A stretch of DNA of 64,000 nt from UBA7887 sp964408735 (GTDB lineage Bacteria > Pseudomonadota > Alphaproteobacteria > UBA7887), in NCBI GenBank assembly GCA_964408735.1, contig CAYPAX010000009.1, positions 1 to 64,000 on the forward strand, in the 5' to 3' direction. How positions within the stretch are numbered: position 1 is the stretch's first letter; every line of letters begins with the position of its first letter. The translations under genes were made by a program, and so were the position numbers. Shown here one piece after another: positions 1 to 9,704 of the stretch. The notes beneath the pieces were generated by a model that saw only the letters and a list, made by a program, of their open reading frames with translations, searched no databases and was not told the origin of the DNA.

Positions 1-2
1 AG

Positions 3-671
3 ATCTTCATCGACATGCACAAGGAGGGCGCCGCCTTCCGCAGCCTGATGAACAATTTCGCCATCTCGGTGTCGATCGGCCTGCAATACGGCGTGCCGCT
101 GGAGGAATTCGTCGAAGCCTTCACCTTCACGCGCTTCGAGCCCAGCGGCATCGTCGAGGGCAACGACACCATTCGTATGGCAACTTCTATCCTGGACTAT
201 TTCTTCCGCGAACTGGCAATCTCCTATCTCGACCGCAACGACCTGGCCCACGTCAAGCCCGACGACCTGCGCCCGGACGCGGTCGGCAAGGGCGAGAGCC
301 AGAGCGAGATCATGGCCGCGGCAACGCCCGACGCCGAAAACGCGGCGGGCCTGCAGGCCCTGGTCAGCCCGGGCTTCGTGCGCGGGCGATTGCGCGTGCT
401 CGACGGTGGCGTCGCGGCTGCCACCGTGACGGCGGAAGCGACCGTGGAAGCCGAGATGGCGCTGCCCGCCACGGCAGGCGCGGCACAGGCGGGGGTCGCG
501 GTCGGCGTGGCGATGAGCAGCAGCGGCGACGGCCGCCAGGCCCAGGTCGCCGAGGCCCGCATCAAGGGCTATGAGGGCGACCCCTGTTCGGAATGCGGAA
601 ACTTTACTCTGGTGCGCAACGGCACATGCCTCAAATGCGATACCTGTGGCGGCACCAGCGGCTGCTCCTGA
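3..671 (+). CDS. nrdJ: Vitamin B12-dependent ribonucleotide reductase, C-terminal part (partial)
   Basis: Only the 3' end of the gene is in the window; the reading frame is open from base 3. The first ~90 visible residues match the end of the class II reductase barrel (segments RFEPSGIVEGNDTIR and SILDYFFRELAISYL). This is followed by an alanine-rich low-complexity linker and a terminal zinc ribbon with paired cysteines (CSECG...CLKCDTCGG), as usual for long NrdJ proteins. The enzyme reduces ribonucleotides in the cytoplasm using adenosylcobalamin, and works with or without oxygen. A hairpin region and an intrinsic terminator follow the stop. The family call is firm; the catalytic residues lie outside the window. 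Confidence 0.93.
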   Translation: MFIDMHKEGAAFRSLMNNFAISVSIGLQYGVPLEEFVEAFTFTRFEPSGIVEGNDTIRMATSILDYFFRELAISYLDRNDLAHVKPDDLRPDAVGKGESQSEIMAAATPDAENAAGLQALVSPGFVRGRLRVLDGGVAAATVTAEATVEAEMALPATAGAAQAGVAVGVAMSSSGDGRQAQVAEARIKGYEGDPCSECGNFTLVRNGTCLKCDTCGGTSGCS

Positions 672-679
672 CGGTCGGA

Positions 680-771
680 GCATGCTGTGGCGAAACCCCT
701 GACGGGTGACGCAAAGGCCCTGGTGGCCTAGACCGCCCACCACACGGTGGGACACCTCCTCCTGTAACCTG
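680..771 (+). ncRNA. Possible structured RNA in the nrdJ 3' UTR (partial resemblance to the c-di-GMP-I riboswitch core)
   Basis: The stretch between the nrdJ stop and the terminator holds three consecutive potential hairpins: ACCC/GGGT, GGCC/GGCC and CCCACC/GGTGGG. The middle part reads GACGCAAAG-GCC-loop-GGCCTA, which resembles the conserved core of GEMM-I RNAs (GACGCAAAGCC...GGCCTAAA), after a GGCGAAACC-like 5' strand. The second GEMM half (GGTAGC...GGTTACC) is not clearly present. No plus-strand gene follows for about 5 kb, so a cis-acting riboswitch would have no target. It may be an ordinary folded 3' UTR or a small RNA. Confidence 0.3.
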
Positions 772-805
772 AGGAGCGCGGCCGAGGCAGCCGCGCTCCT
801 TTTTT
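772..805 (+). terminator. Intrinsic terminator after nrdJ
   Basis: A perfect 11-base inverted repeat (AGGAGCGCGGC at 772-782, its complement at 790-800) with a 7-base loop ends in a run of six T. This is a textbook rho-independent terminator in the plus direction. It has no T run on the other side, so it does not obviously serve the convergent lipoprotein gene. Confidence 0.9.
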
Positions 806-820
806 CATGAATGGCATGTA

Positions 821-3800
821 TTATTGGCTCTCGGGGTTGGTGGCCTCGCCAATGAAAGTGATGGCGGTCTCATAATCGGCAACGATGTCACGCCGCTGCT
901 CGGCTTGCTCGATGACAGTCTGACGCACGATGCGGCGCAGGTCGTCGAGCAACGCACGTTCGGATGGATCGTGCAGTTCCATGCTCTTCACGTCCCGCTC
1001 CAGGCGAGTGTGGAACGGCAGCATAGCCTTCAAGCCGTCGAGGATCAGGTCGCCAAGGTCAGGCGGCGGTGACGCGTTCGCCCTCCCTTCCAGCTTCCTC
1101 TTGGCAGCGACCAGATCGGCGGCAGCGGCGGCGAGCCACTCGAATAGTCGTCTTTCCTCGTCGTTGCCAATATCCTTGAGCGCCGGGCTCGCCTCCCAGC
1201 TTTGCTTGATGGTGGCACTCAGGTCGGCACCGAGCAGCGCCATCACCACCTGATACTGGTCCGACGTTCTGCTGCCATATTCCTCGGCCCGCCTGTCGTA
1301 TACGCTCTCAAGCTTGTCCTGCTCGGCGCTGGCAGCGATCAGCTGATCTTCCGTCACGCCACTAGCCTCCTGGGTGGAGGTGGGCACCGGCACGCCGGCA
1401 CTGAACATCGCCAGCCGCCGCGCAGATTCGATGATCACCGCCGGATTGGAGGAATAGCGCTTGACGTACCAGTTGCCGATATCGTCCTTGACCACCGCGT
1501 AATTGGTATCGCCCGCGCCCGCCACGCGGACGCTGTTGATGGTCTGCCAGAACTGCTTGTCGATCTCGGTCTGGATCTTAAGCCGGCCTTCGTCGTCCGA
1601 ATTCGTCAGGGTCTCGCTGAAGAAGGGCAGCCCCCGCGCCGAGTGGCGCGTCAGCATGTTCTGCCAACCGAGCCGGGGATCGTCCTGCAAGGATGACGAA
1701 GGATAGCTGCTGCGCAGATAGGCGCTTGACGGCCGGATATAGACCATGCCCGAGCGTTGCTCATAGGCGATCTTGATGGCATCCGCGATGTTGACCGCGC
1801 GCGGATGATTCTTGCCGACCTGCTTGACCACACTGATATATTCGTGGCGCAAGGCCGCGATCATCTTGTCGAGGACCTCAATGGCCGTCTCGGCGTTCGC
1901 GCCCTCCGGCAAAGCGCTGCTGGCCAGAACCGCCGGCGGCGGCCCCTGATCGGTGAGTGCTTGGTACGCGTGTTCGAACTTGGGCCTGTCATCCTTTCGT
2001 GTGTCATCTCCCAAGACAATAGAGACCTCGCCAAGCAATAATGCGAACACGGCGCGGGGTACGCCGACGACGCCGGCATTCCTGGCCTTGCGCAAGGCCG
2101 CCACCTGGACCTCGTCTATGACGGCCAATGTATTCATGAGCTGAGTGACCTTAGACTCACGTGTCTGGACCGCCTTGGCAGCGGCGAGCCACGCACTCAA
2201 CAGGCGATGCTTTTCGTGCGACGCGATCTGGTCCTCGCGAATTGCGGTGAGGATTGCCTCGTAGACATCGACAGGCGGCGCTTGCTGTGCTGTGACCCCG
2301 CCGAATCTGATAGCACTCACATCGAAATAGCTTTGCACCGCCCTGAGGTCGGCTTTCTTCTTGGGGTCCGAAGTCGCAGCAATAGCCGTGCCCAACTTGT
2401 CTTCGATATTGCCTTCGACAGTTTGGCCGTCGGTATCTCCAGCCCCGATATCATCGAGAACGGCTTTGCGGATCGACTTATCATCATCTGCTTCAAGCAA
2501 TGCAATCGCCGTTGCCGCAGCAGCTCTGACTTCATCAATCTCTGCCGTAGCAGGCTCAGCTTTGTTGATCGCCGCTGCGGCGTCCTCGTTGGGATCTGGC
2601 CTACGTAAAGGATCCACGAATGCCGATCCAGCCAGCACGTCCTGTGCTGCGCTGACAAGTTGAGCCTTGTCGTTGACAAGCGCCGCTTTCGCCTGTCGCA
2701 GGGAGTCGGTGAAATCCGCGTGCAACTGCTCGACCACGTCGCCCCCGCTTGTCGCGGCCACCTGATCGAGACCCCACTGCTCGCGCTCGGTTCCAGCGTG
2801 CTGTTCCTCGGCATGAACGGTGCGATGGCGCAACTCGTCGGCCTGCACCAGAATGCTGCTGCCGATGGCTTGCAGGACCCGGACGTAACTTTCGCGCTTC
2901 TCCTGCGCATCGCGGTCGGATTCGGAAGCATCCGAAGGCAATGACGGATTGAAAAGGACATCGTTGTTGGCAATTACTAGAACCTTCTCGGCGAACCCGA
3001 CCAGACCATCGAGCAACTGGTTGCGCGCCCTGCCCAGCGCCACGGTTTCTAATCCGGCAGCGTCGGCGCTTGCTTCGAGATAGCTTTCGATCAGGGTGAA
3101 GAGACCCTTTATCAGCCGACCGCGCTCGAATCCAAGGGCCGACAACCAAGCCACCCGGTCAAAGCCGAGCCTGGTGATCTCTATCAGGTTTTCTTTTGTT
3201 GGGTCGAACGATGGTCCGCGTGCCAATCCATATCGGCGAAGCTCTTCTAAAGAAAGCGCGATCCCCAATTCATCCGGGCTGGCCGCGTTGGCCGCGGCAG
3301 CCTTCAGTAATCTGTCAGCGACGCGAAGCTGGTAGACCATATCGCTCGGCTTGTCCTGCAGCGCCAATCGCTCCAATTGGTTTGCTTTGTCGAAATGGCT
3401 AGAATTCCATGTGAAACCACCTCTTTCCGTCGGCAGTCGCTCCCAGAAATCATCGCCAATATCGGTAGACATGAGATTCCGGCGTAAAGCCCGCATAACA
3501 GAATTTTGTGTCTCATTACCAGAGCTATTGACCGGAGCTGTTATCGCCTCTGCGACATGCTGGGGCTGAGTAAAGACGGTAATAAGATGTGCAATGAGGT
3601 CGATGATCTCCTGGCGAACGTCACCGCTATACGGCGCAAAATTATCAACATATATCATGGCATCTAGTGCGATCTCCCATAACTCCCGCACTGCCTCCCG
3701 CGCCTCGAAATAAGATTCCGCGATGGCCACCACCTGGTCCACAAAATTGCGCCGTTCGATTCCCCTATCGTCGGCAAACAGCACTTGCGCATGCTTGCCG

Positions 3801-4510
3801 ACAATCTGCGAATCCATCAATGGCAGATAAGAATCAAGACGACTCAGCTCTTCTTTCCTGCACTCTTCCAGTCCATCAGAGCTAAAATCATCAGAAAAGT
3901 GATAACTTAGACATTTCGCCTGCCGCTCGGTCCCTGTGGATTGTAAAAATTCCTGATACGATGTCTTGAGTCGGTCAAAATCCGCCTGCAACATGCTGCC
4001 GAGTTGGTCCGATCTCCGAAAGGCGGGCTCCAGCCCGTCCCAGAAGGCAACATCACCCGAGCTCGGCAACAACACTAACAATGCGGCTTCATATTTGTTC
4101 AGTGCCGTCTCACCAGCAGTCAGGAATCGGAGGAGACGAGGATCTCCCAAATCTTCGTAGAGGCTGAGAACCGCGTTCACTCTCTCTGCTTGCTGATCCC
4201 AGATGACCCTTCCCTCGCTTGCGGATTCATTGCCATTTTCATCCATTGGCTGATGCATATATCCGGGCAAGTAACCGTCACGCATTCTGGCCGTATCGAC
4301 TTTATCTCCCCACTGCAAGCTATCCCGCAGCTGCGTCAGCAGCGGCCGTGTCCCCACCGCCATGGCGGCGAATTGTTGTACCTGCACATGTTCTTCGTTG
4401 GCGAGCGGGCCCTTGTAGACGTCGACGTCGATGCGCATCACGGCGCAAGCTGCCAAGCTCAGCATGGTAAGCACCGCCGCAGCCGGGCGCCACTGCCTCG
4501 CGGCCCTCAT
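821..4510 (-). CDS. Very large predicted lipoprotein of unknown function (1229 aa)
   Basis: I do not recognise this protein. It begins with a short charged N-terminus, a hydrophobic stretch and a lipobox ending LSLAAC (lipid-carrying Cys at about residue 22), so it should be a lipoprotein beyond the inner membrane. The rest is long, charged and apparently mainly helical, without evident membrane segments, repeats or catalytic motifs. The ATG at 4510 overlaps the TGA of the upstream lipoprotein gene (ATGA), so the two are probably translated together and may act together. Base composition looks slightly less GC-rich in the middle (about 2.3-4.3 kb) than in neighbouring genes, which may mean faster evolution or transfer. 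It is large for a bacterial lipoprotein. Confidence 0.8.
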   Translation of the reverse strand: MRAARQWRPAAAVLTMLSLAACAVMRIDVDVYKGPLANEEHVQVQQFAAMAVGTRPLLTQLRDSLQWGDKVDTARMRDGYLPGYMHQPMDENGNESASEGRVIWDQQAERVNAVLSLYEDLGDPRLLRFLTAGETALNKYEAALLVLLPSSGDVAFWDGLEPAFRRSDQLGSMLQADFDRLKTSYQEFLQSTGTERQAKCLSYHFSDDFSSDGLEECRKEELSRLDSYLPLMDSQIVGKHAQVLFADDRGIERRNFVDQVVAIAESYFEAREAVRELWEIALDAMIYVDNFAPYSGDVRQEIIDLIAHLITVFTQPQHVAEAITAPVNSSGNETQNSVMRALRRNLMSTDIGDDFWERLPTERGGFTWNSSHFDKANQLERLALQDKPSDMVYQLRVADRLLKAAAANAASPDELGIALSLEELRRYGLARGPSFDPTKENLIEITRLGFDRVAWLSALGFERGRLIKGLFTLIESYLEASADAAGLETVALGRARNQLLDGLVGFAEKVLVIANNDVLFNPSLPSDASESDRDAQEKRESYVRVLQAIGSSILVQADELRHRTVHAEEQHAGTEREQWGLDQVAATSGGDVVEQLHADFTDSLRQAKAALVNDKAQLVSAAQDVLAGSAFVDPLRRPDPNEDAAAAINKAEPATAEIDEVRAAAATAIALLEADDDKSIRKAVLDDIGAGDTDGQTVEGNIEDKLGTAIAATSDPKKKADLRAVQSYFDVSAIRFGGVTAQQAPPVDVYEAILTAIREDQIASHEKHRLLSAWLAAAKAVQTRESKVTQLMNTLAVIDEVQVAALRKARNAGVVGVPRAVFALLLGEVSIVLGDDTRKDDRPKFEHAYQALTDQGPPPAVLASSALPEGANAETAIEVLDKMIAALRHEYISVVKQVGKNHPRAVNIADAIKIAYEQRSGMVYIRPSSAYLRSSYPSSSLQDDPRLGWQNMLTRHSARGLPFFSETLTNSDDEGRLKIQTEIDKQFWQTINSVRVAGAGDTNYAVVKDDIGNWYVKRYSSNPAVIIESARRLAMFSAGVPVPTSTQEASGVTEDQLIAASAEQDKLESVYDRRAEEYGSRTSDQYQVVMALLGADLSATIKQSWEASPALKDIGNDEERRLFEWLAAAAADLVAAKRKLEGRANASPPPDLGDLILDGLKAMLPFHTRLERDVKSMELHDPSERALLDDLRRIVRQTVIEQAEQRRDIVADYETAITFIGEATNPESQ

Positions 4511-5181
4511 GGCGTGGGCTCCTGCTCCGTATCGGCAAGGCTCGTCTCGGCGTCCGTCAGGATACGCACGGCCTCCTCGCGCTGGCCCTTGATTTGCAGC
4601 AGCGCCGCAAATAGCTTCGCGTCCAGGCTTTCGTCGCGCCGCGTCGTGCGCGCCAGCGAGAGAGTGCCGAGCGAACTATCCATGGCGCTGAAGAAAGCTT
4701 CCGGATCGCTGCCCATGACCAGCACAAGGCGGTGGTCCTTGGGGGCCTCGCGAAAGCCTTCCGGGCCGAACAGCACCAGCTTGCGCCCGGTCTTGAACGG
4801 CGGCAGGTTGTCGTTGTCGGCCTTCTCGATCGTCAAGCCATTGTCGCTGAAGCCGACATTTGTCGCCAGAGAATCGATCAGGCTCGCATGCACCCAGCCC
4901 GAGGCGAAGCGCATGAAGCTGATGAAGCTCGCTTGGCCGTGCACGCGCACGCGGTAGACCTGCGGCGGCAATTGCTCCTGAGGGTCGAAGACGCCGAAGT
5001 AATAGATCTGCTCTATCTCGTGGCTCGCCGAGCGCGCACCGAGCACCGTCGCCCCCACCGCGCCAAGCACCACATTGCCTTCGGTCGAGCCACAACCTGT
5101 CAAGCCGAGCAAGGCAACCATGCCGGTAACGGCCAATCGCGCCGTGCCCGTGCGTAAACAGCTCAAGCGCGTAACCGCCAT
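4507..5181 (-). CDS. Predicted lipoprotein of unknown function
   Basis: The 224-residue product has an N-terminal signal and a lipobox LLGLTGC, with the lipid Cys at about residue 30, followed by GSTEGN. I place the start at ATG 5181 because a purine-rich GGGAGAGAGG sits just upstream; an upstream TTG at 5217 has no such support. The mature part contains GAVGATVLGARSAS, a glycine/alanine-rich stretch, then mixed sequence without a family I know. It is the first gene of a two-gene operon and overlaps the large lipoprotein gene by four bases, so a joint envelope role is plausible but unproven. Confidence 0.75.
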   Translation of the reverse strand: MAVTRLSCLRTGTARLAVTGMVALLGLTGCGSTEGNVVLGAVGATVLGARSASHEIEQIYYFGVFDPQEQLPPQVYRVRVHGQASFISFMRFASGWVHASLIDSLATNVGFSDNGLTIEKADNDNLPPFKTGRKLVLFGPEGFREAPKDHRLVLVMGSDPEAFFSAMDSSLGTLSLARTTRRDESLDAKLFAALLQIKGQREEAVRILTDAETSLADTEQEPTP

Positions 5182-5346
5182 AGCCCTCTCTCCCCTGAAA
5201 GGGACATCCGCGACCAATAGAATCGTATAGGGCGATTATACCACGCCAATGAGACCTCTTTAAATGGAAGATTTCTACCATTCCGGCCGCCTGCGACGAT
5301 ACACTCACGGTATGAGGGGGTTTTGCCGTTCTTTCCGTGGAGGCCG

Positions 5347-5571
5347 CTATGCGAGAATATGGACGAATGTGCGCCGCTCGCCGTCCTCAACCTCCATCGT
5401 CCAGCGCCAGCGTTGCTCGTTGAAATCACCGGCGTGGAAATAGCGCGGCACACCGTCCTCCGGCCGCAGCGAAATGGCGACCCCGTGCATGGCCATGAGG
5501 AGCTCGATCGCGAAGCGCGCCAGATCGTCGGCCAGCGTTCGCGGCGAATGGAACCATTTCTTGGTCCCCAA
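5347..5571 (-). CDS. Small conserved-looking hypothetical protein (74 aa)
   Basis: This short frame has codon use like real genes here (mostly G or C in third positions) and a balanced residue composition, with the segments LADDLARFAIELLMAMHG and RWRWTMEVEDGERRTF. It would start at TTG 5571; AGAGGGA lies about nine bases upstream, which supports that start. The product is probably a small soluble cytoplasmic protein. It is divergent from the cyclase gene at 5705 and lies downstream of nothing on its own strand. I do not recognise a family, and the two other frames over this stretch look like noise. Confidence 0.5.
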   Translation of the reverse strand: MGTKKWFHSPRTLADDLARFAIELLMAMHGVAISLRPEDGVPRYFHAGDFNEQRWRWTMEVEDGERRTFVHILA

Positions 5572-5704
5572 AGATAGCGTTTCCCTCTTTGCGTGTCCAA
5601 CCTGGATAAAGATCGCTTTGGGTGTATTTCAACGCCTTGAGCCACTGCCACCCGCGCGGTAGCTTGCCTTGCAGAGCAACGCGCCCGGGACATCGTATCG
5701 CGCC

Positions 5705-7441
5705 ATGGCCGAACCAGAGGTCAGACAGAGGCTGGCAGCCATATTGGCGGCCGACGTGGTGGGCTATTCGCGGCTCATGGGCGATGACGAGAGGGCGACC
5801 ATAGCTGCCATCAACCGCTGCCGCGCTGTCTTCCGCGAGCATATCGAGGCGAATAGCGGGCGTGTCGTGGATATGGCGGGCGACGCGGTGCTGGCAGTAT
5901 TCGCCAGCGTATCGGGCGCGGTCACGGCTGGGCTTGCGGCCCAGCAAGCATTGCAAGCCAGCAACGAGGCGCTGGACGAGGGGCGGCGCATGCGCTTTCG
6001 CGTCGGCATCAATCTCGGCGAGATTCACGAGGCCGACGACGGCACGGTCTATGGCGACGGGGTGAACGTCGCGGCGCGGATCGAGTCCCTGGCCCTGCCC
6101 GGCGCGATTGCCATCTCGGACGATCTCTACCGCCAGGTTGGCGACCGGTTGCCCATCGAATGGCACGACGGCGGCGAGCAACGGGTCAAGAACATCGCCC
6201 GCGCGATTCGCGTCTGGCACTGGCCGCAGGCGCCCGAAGCCGATGCCCCCTCGGCGACCGACAAGCCTTCTATCGCCGTCCTCCCCTTCAACAACATGTC
6301 CGGCGATGCGGAGCAGGAGTATTTCGCCGATGGCATGACCGAGGACATCATCACCGACATCTCCAAGGTCTCCGGCCTGCTCGTCATCGCCCGCAATTCC
6401 ACCTTCGCCTATAAGGGCCAAAGCCCCGACGTGCGCGAAGTAAGCCGACATCTTGGCGTCAGGTTCATCCTCGAAGGCAGCGTGCGCAAGGCCGGCAACC
6501 GGGTGCGGATCAACGCTCAGCTCATCGACGGCCTGACGGGCGCACATCTCTGGGCCGAGAGATACGACGGCGACCTGGAAGACATATTCGCGGTGCAGGA
6601 CGGCGTGACCCGCGAGATCGTCGCTGCGCTCAAGGTTACCCTGACACCCGACGAGGAATCCCTGCGTGACGGCAGGCGCAAGGTGAACCCGGAAGCCTAT
6701 GATTGGTATGTGCGCGGTCGCGCCGAAATCTTCACCTTGACGGAACAGGGAATGGTCGAGGCCCGCGCCAAGCTCGAGCGCGCCATTGCCTTGGATCCCC
6801 AGTTTGCGCCGGCCTATGCGTCCTCTTCGCTGCTATGCTCCATCGAGCATATGAACGGTTGGAACGGGGCCGACGCGAGCCGGCTGGAAAGTGCCGTCGA
6901 TTTCGCGCGCAAGGCTCTGGCGGCGGATGCGAACGAGCCGAAGGCGTACCACGCCATGGCATTATCCCAGATGTGGCTGGGCAACCTGGGCGACGGGGAG
7001 GCCGCGGCATTGAGGGCGATCGCACTCGATCCGAACTTTGCCGGCGCCTTTGCCGCGCTGGGATCGATCCGGGACTATGCCGGCAAGACCGAACAGGCGG
7101 TCGAGGCCTTGCAGCAGGCGCTCAGGCTCGACCCGGAGTACAATGTCGCCCTGCAGTTCCTCGGCCGCGCCCAATTCTGGCTGGGCCACTATGACGAGGC
7201 CGAAGTGGCTTTCAAAGAACGCCTGGTCAAGGTACCGGGCTCGGACATGACCCGCGCCTTCCTCGCCTCTCTTTACGGATACACAGGACAGCACCAGGAA
7301 GCACGGCGGCTGTGGCAGGAATCGCAGGATATCAACCCCGACTTCTCTGTCGAGCGCCTGCGGCATGTGCTGCCCTATGTCGACACCACGTGGCATGACC
7401 GTTTCGTCAACGGCCTGCGCCGGGCGGGTTTGGATGTCTGA
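5705..7441 (+). CDS. Class III adenylate/guanylate cyclase with TolB-like region and TPRs
   Basis: The 578-residue protein starts with a class III cyclase catalytic domain (about 1-175). Both metal-binding aspartates are visible: Asp17 in AADVVGYSRLM and Asp60 in AGDAVLAVF. The Asn and Arg expected in the DGVNVAARIE motif are also present, so it is probably active and makes cAMP (or cGMP). Next comes a TolB-like segment (about 190-320, from KPSIAVLPFNNMSGD) and then several TPR-type helices to the end. No membrane helix is evident. Start ATG 5705 is chosen over an upstream TTG at 5669 because homologous genes in this window begin MAEAKRRLAAIL. Its stop overlaps the ATG of the next, broken, cyclase gene, so the pair was once one operon. 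Confidence 0.88.
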   Translation: MAEPEVRQRLAAILAADVVGYSRLMGDDERATIAAINRCRAVFREHIEANSGRVVDMAGDAVLAVFASVSGAVTAGLAAQQALQASNEALDEGRRMRFRVGINLGEIHEADDGTVYGDGVNVAARIESLALPGAIAISDDLYRQVGDRLPIEWHDGGEQRVKNIARAIRVWHWPQAPEADAPSATDKPSIAVLPFNNMSGDAEQEYFADGMTEDIITDISKVSGLLVIARNSTFAYKGQSPDVREVSRHLGVRFILEGSVRKAGNRVRINAQLIDGLTGAHLWAERYDGDLEDIFAVQDGVTREIVAALKVTLTPDEESLRDGRRKVNPEAYDWYVRGRAEIFTLTEQGMVEARAKLERAIALDPQFAPAYASSSLLCSIEHMNGWNGADASRLESAVDFARKALAADANEPKAYHAMALSQMWLGNLGDGEAAALRAIALDPNFAGAFAALGSIRDYAGKTEQAVEALQQALRLDPEYNVALQFLGRAQFWLGHYDEAEVAFKERLVKVPGSDMTRAFLASLYGYTGQHQEARRLWQESQDINPDFSVERLRHVLPYVDTTWHDRFVNGLRRAGLDV

Positions 7442-9650
7442 TATTCGCGAATGGCTCAAGGCGCAGGGCCTCGCTGAGCATGCCGAGCGCTTCGAGGCCA
7501 ACGCCATCGATCTCGCGACCCTGCCTCTTATCACCGACGGCGACCTGGCGGAAATCGGCATTCCGCTCGGGCATCGCCGCCGCATCCAGGCGGCGATAGG
7601 CGAAATCGAGGCGCCGGCCCCACCGCGAGAGGCTGAGCGCCGCCAGATCACCGTCATGTTCTGCGATCTTGTCGGCTCCACCCCCTTGGCCGAGGCGCTC
7701 GATCCTGAGGATCTGCGCACACTGATGCAGATCTACCAGCAGACCGCCGGCGGCGCGATAGAGCGATTCGGGGGTCATGTCGCGCAATATCTGGGCGATG
7801 GGCTGATGACCTATTTCGGCTGGCCGCAGGCGCATGAGGATGACGCGGAGCGCGCTATCCGGGCCGGCCTGGCGATCGTCGCAGCGGTCAAGAACGTTGC
7901 CTCGCCGTAGCCGCTTCAAGTCCGCGTCGGCATCGCCACCGGGCCGGTGGTTGTCGGCGAGACCGGCGCCGGAGACGCCAGCGTGCCCAAGCTCGCCGTT
8001 GGCGAAACACCGAACCTGGCAGCGCGCCTGCAAGGCATAGCGAAGCCGGACGAGATCATCGTTGCCGAGATCACGCGCCGGCTGGCGGGTGGCGCGGTGG
8101 AGGCCGAGGACATCGGCGCACACAGCCTGAAAGGGATCGTCGAAGCCGAGCGCGCCTGGCGCGTCAACGGCCTGTCGCAAACGGAAGGGCGCTTCGTCGC
8201 CGCCCACGGCACGCACCTCAGCCCCCTCGTTGGCCGCGACAGCGAGCTGGCACTGCTCATGGACAAATGGCAGAGAGCCAAGACCGGCGACGGCCAGCTG
8301 GTGCTGCTCTGCGGCGAGCCCGGCATCGGCAAGAGCCGCCTGATCCAGGAGCTGCGCGATGCCGTGCAGGCGGACGCGGGTTACAGCTTTCTCTATCAAT
8401 GCTCGCCGTTTCACACCGACACCGCCTTCCATCCCATCTCCGAGACCTTTGCCCGCGAAGCGCGCTTCCGGCCCGACGAGCCTGCCGAGTCGAAGCTGGA
8501 CAAGCTGGATGCGCGTCTGGCCGCGATCGGCTTGAAGGTCGACGAGGCGTCGCCGCTCATTGCTTCAGCGCTATCGATTCCCACCGGTGAGCGCTATCCG
8601 CCGCTGGAAATGAGCCCGCAATTGCAGAAGCAGCGCACCATCGAGGCGCTGGTCGAGGCGATGGTGGGAGCGGCGCGGCAGGTCCCCCTGCTATTCCTCG
8701 GCGAGGACATGCATTGGTGCGACCCGAGTTCACTGGAGACGGCCAGCCGCATCATCGAGCAGATCGGCGAGCTGCGCCTGCTGGCCGTCTATGCCTACCG
8801 CCCGGAGTTCGTGCCGCCATGGCCAGCAGCCGATAACGTGACGACCGTGGCCCTCTCGCGCCTCGGCGATCCCACGGTCGGCGAGTTGGTCGACGGCCTG
8901 ACCGGCGGTAAGCCCCTGCCCGAAGAGCTGGCGGCGGAGATTATCTCCAAAACCGACGGCGTGCCGCTGTTTGTCGAGGAGCTGACAAAGACCGTGCTCG
9001 AAAGCGACCTGGTCGAGGATACGGGCGACGCCTGGCAGCTCGCCGGCCCGTTTTCCGGCCTGTCCATACCCGCCACCCTGCACGACTCCCTGATGGCCCG
9101 CCTCGACCGCCTGACGCAGGTCAAGGAAGTGGCTCAGATAGGCGCCTGCATCGGCCGCGACTTCAGCCACGAGCTATTGGCTGCGGTGTCGCCGATGAGC
9201 GAGGAGCGGCTATGCGATGCTTTGCAGAAATTGATAGATAGTGGACTTATATTCGAATCTGTCGAGGCAGCAACCAGGATCTATTCCTTCAAGCACGCGA
9301 TGGTTCGGGATACTGCGTATGGGAGCTTGCTGAGGACCACGCGCACACGGGTGCATGCCCGGGTCGCTGTCGTGATGACGACCGACAAGCCAGAGCTGGG
9401 TGAGCGGGATCCGGACAATCTTGCACGCCACCACATTCTTGCCGGCGACAACGCTGCCGCCGGGGCCTGCCTCCTGCGCGCGGCCCGGCGGAACATTCGG
9501 CGCTCGGCATATATCGAGGCCCTGGCGCAGCTCGAGAAGGCGCTTATCCCCCTGCGCGATCTGCCTCAGAGTGAGGAACGGGATCGGATGGAGGCCGAAG
9601 TTCTAGAAGATATGACGGGCGCGAAGGTGCTCTTGGGCGAGTTGGCCTAG
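7434..9650 (+). pseudogene. SAM-cyclase-AAA signalling protein, broken by an in-frame TAG and truncated
   Basis: The frame encodes an N-terminal SAM-like domain (MSDIREWLKAQGLAEHAE), a class III cyclase domain (VMFCDLVGST, QYLGDGLMTYFGW), then a large AAA/STAND ATPase with Walker A GEPGIGKSR. A TAG at 7908-7910 (codon 159) falls in the middle of the cyclase domain; the same frame continues directly into QVRVGIATGPVVVGETGAG, as in the intact paralogue at 36459-39686. The frame also ends about 340 residues short of that paralogue, losing nearly all the C-terminal TPR region. As written it can make only a SAM plus half-cyclase peptide, or an ATPase fragment by internal initiation. A sequencing error at the TAG cannot be excluded, but the early 3' end is independent evidence of decay. 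Confidence 0.85.
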
Positions 9651-9704
9651 AATACCGTACTTTGCCTCAAGGCACTGCGCCACCGCCCTTGCTAGGGAGA
9701 CCGC

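Noticed and set aside
5426..6547. Long open frame on the minus strand opposite the first cyclase gene
   Set aside because: Its sequence has no family features and lies exactly opposite a conserved cyclase domain; long antisense frames are expected in GC-rich DNA.
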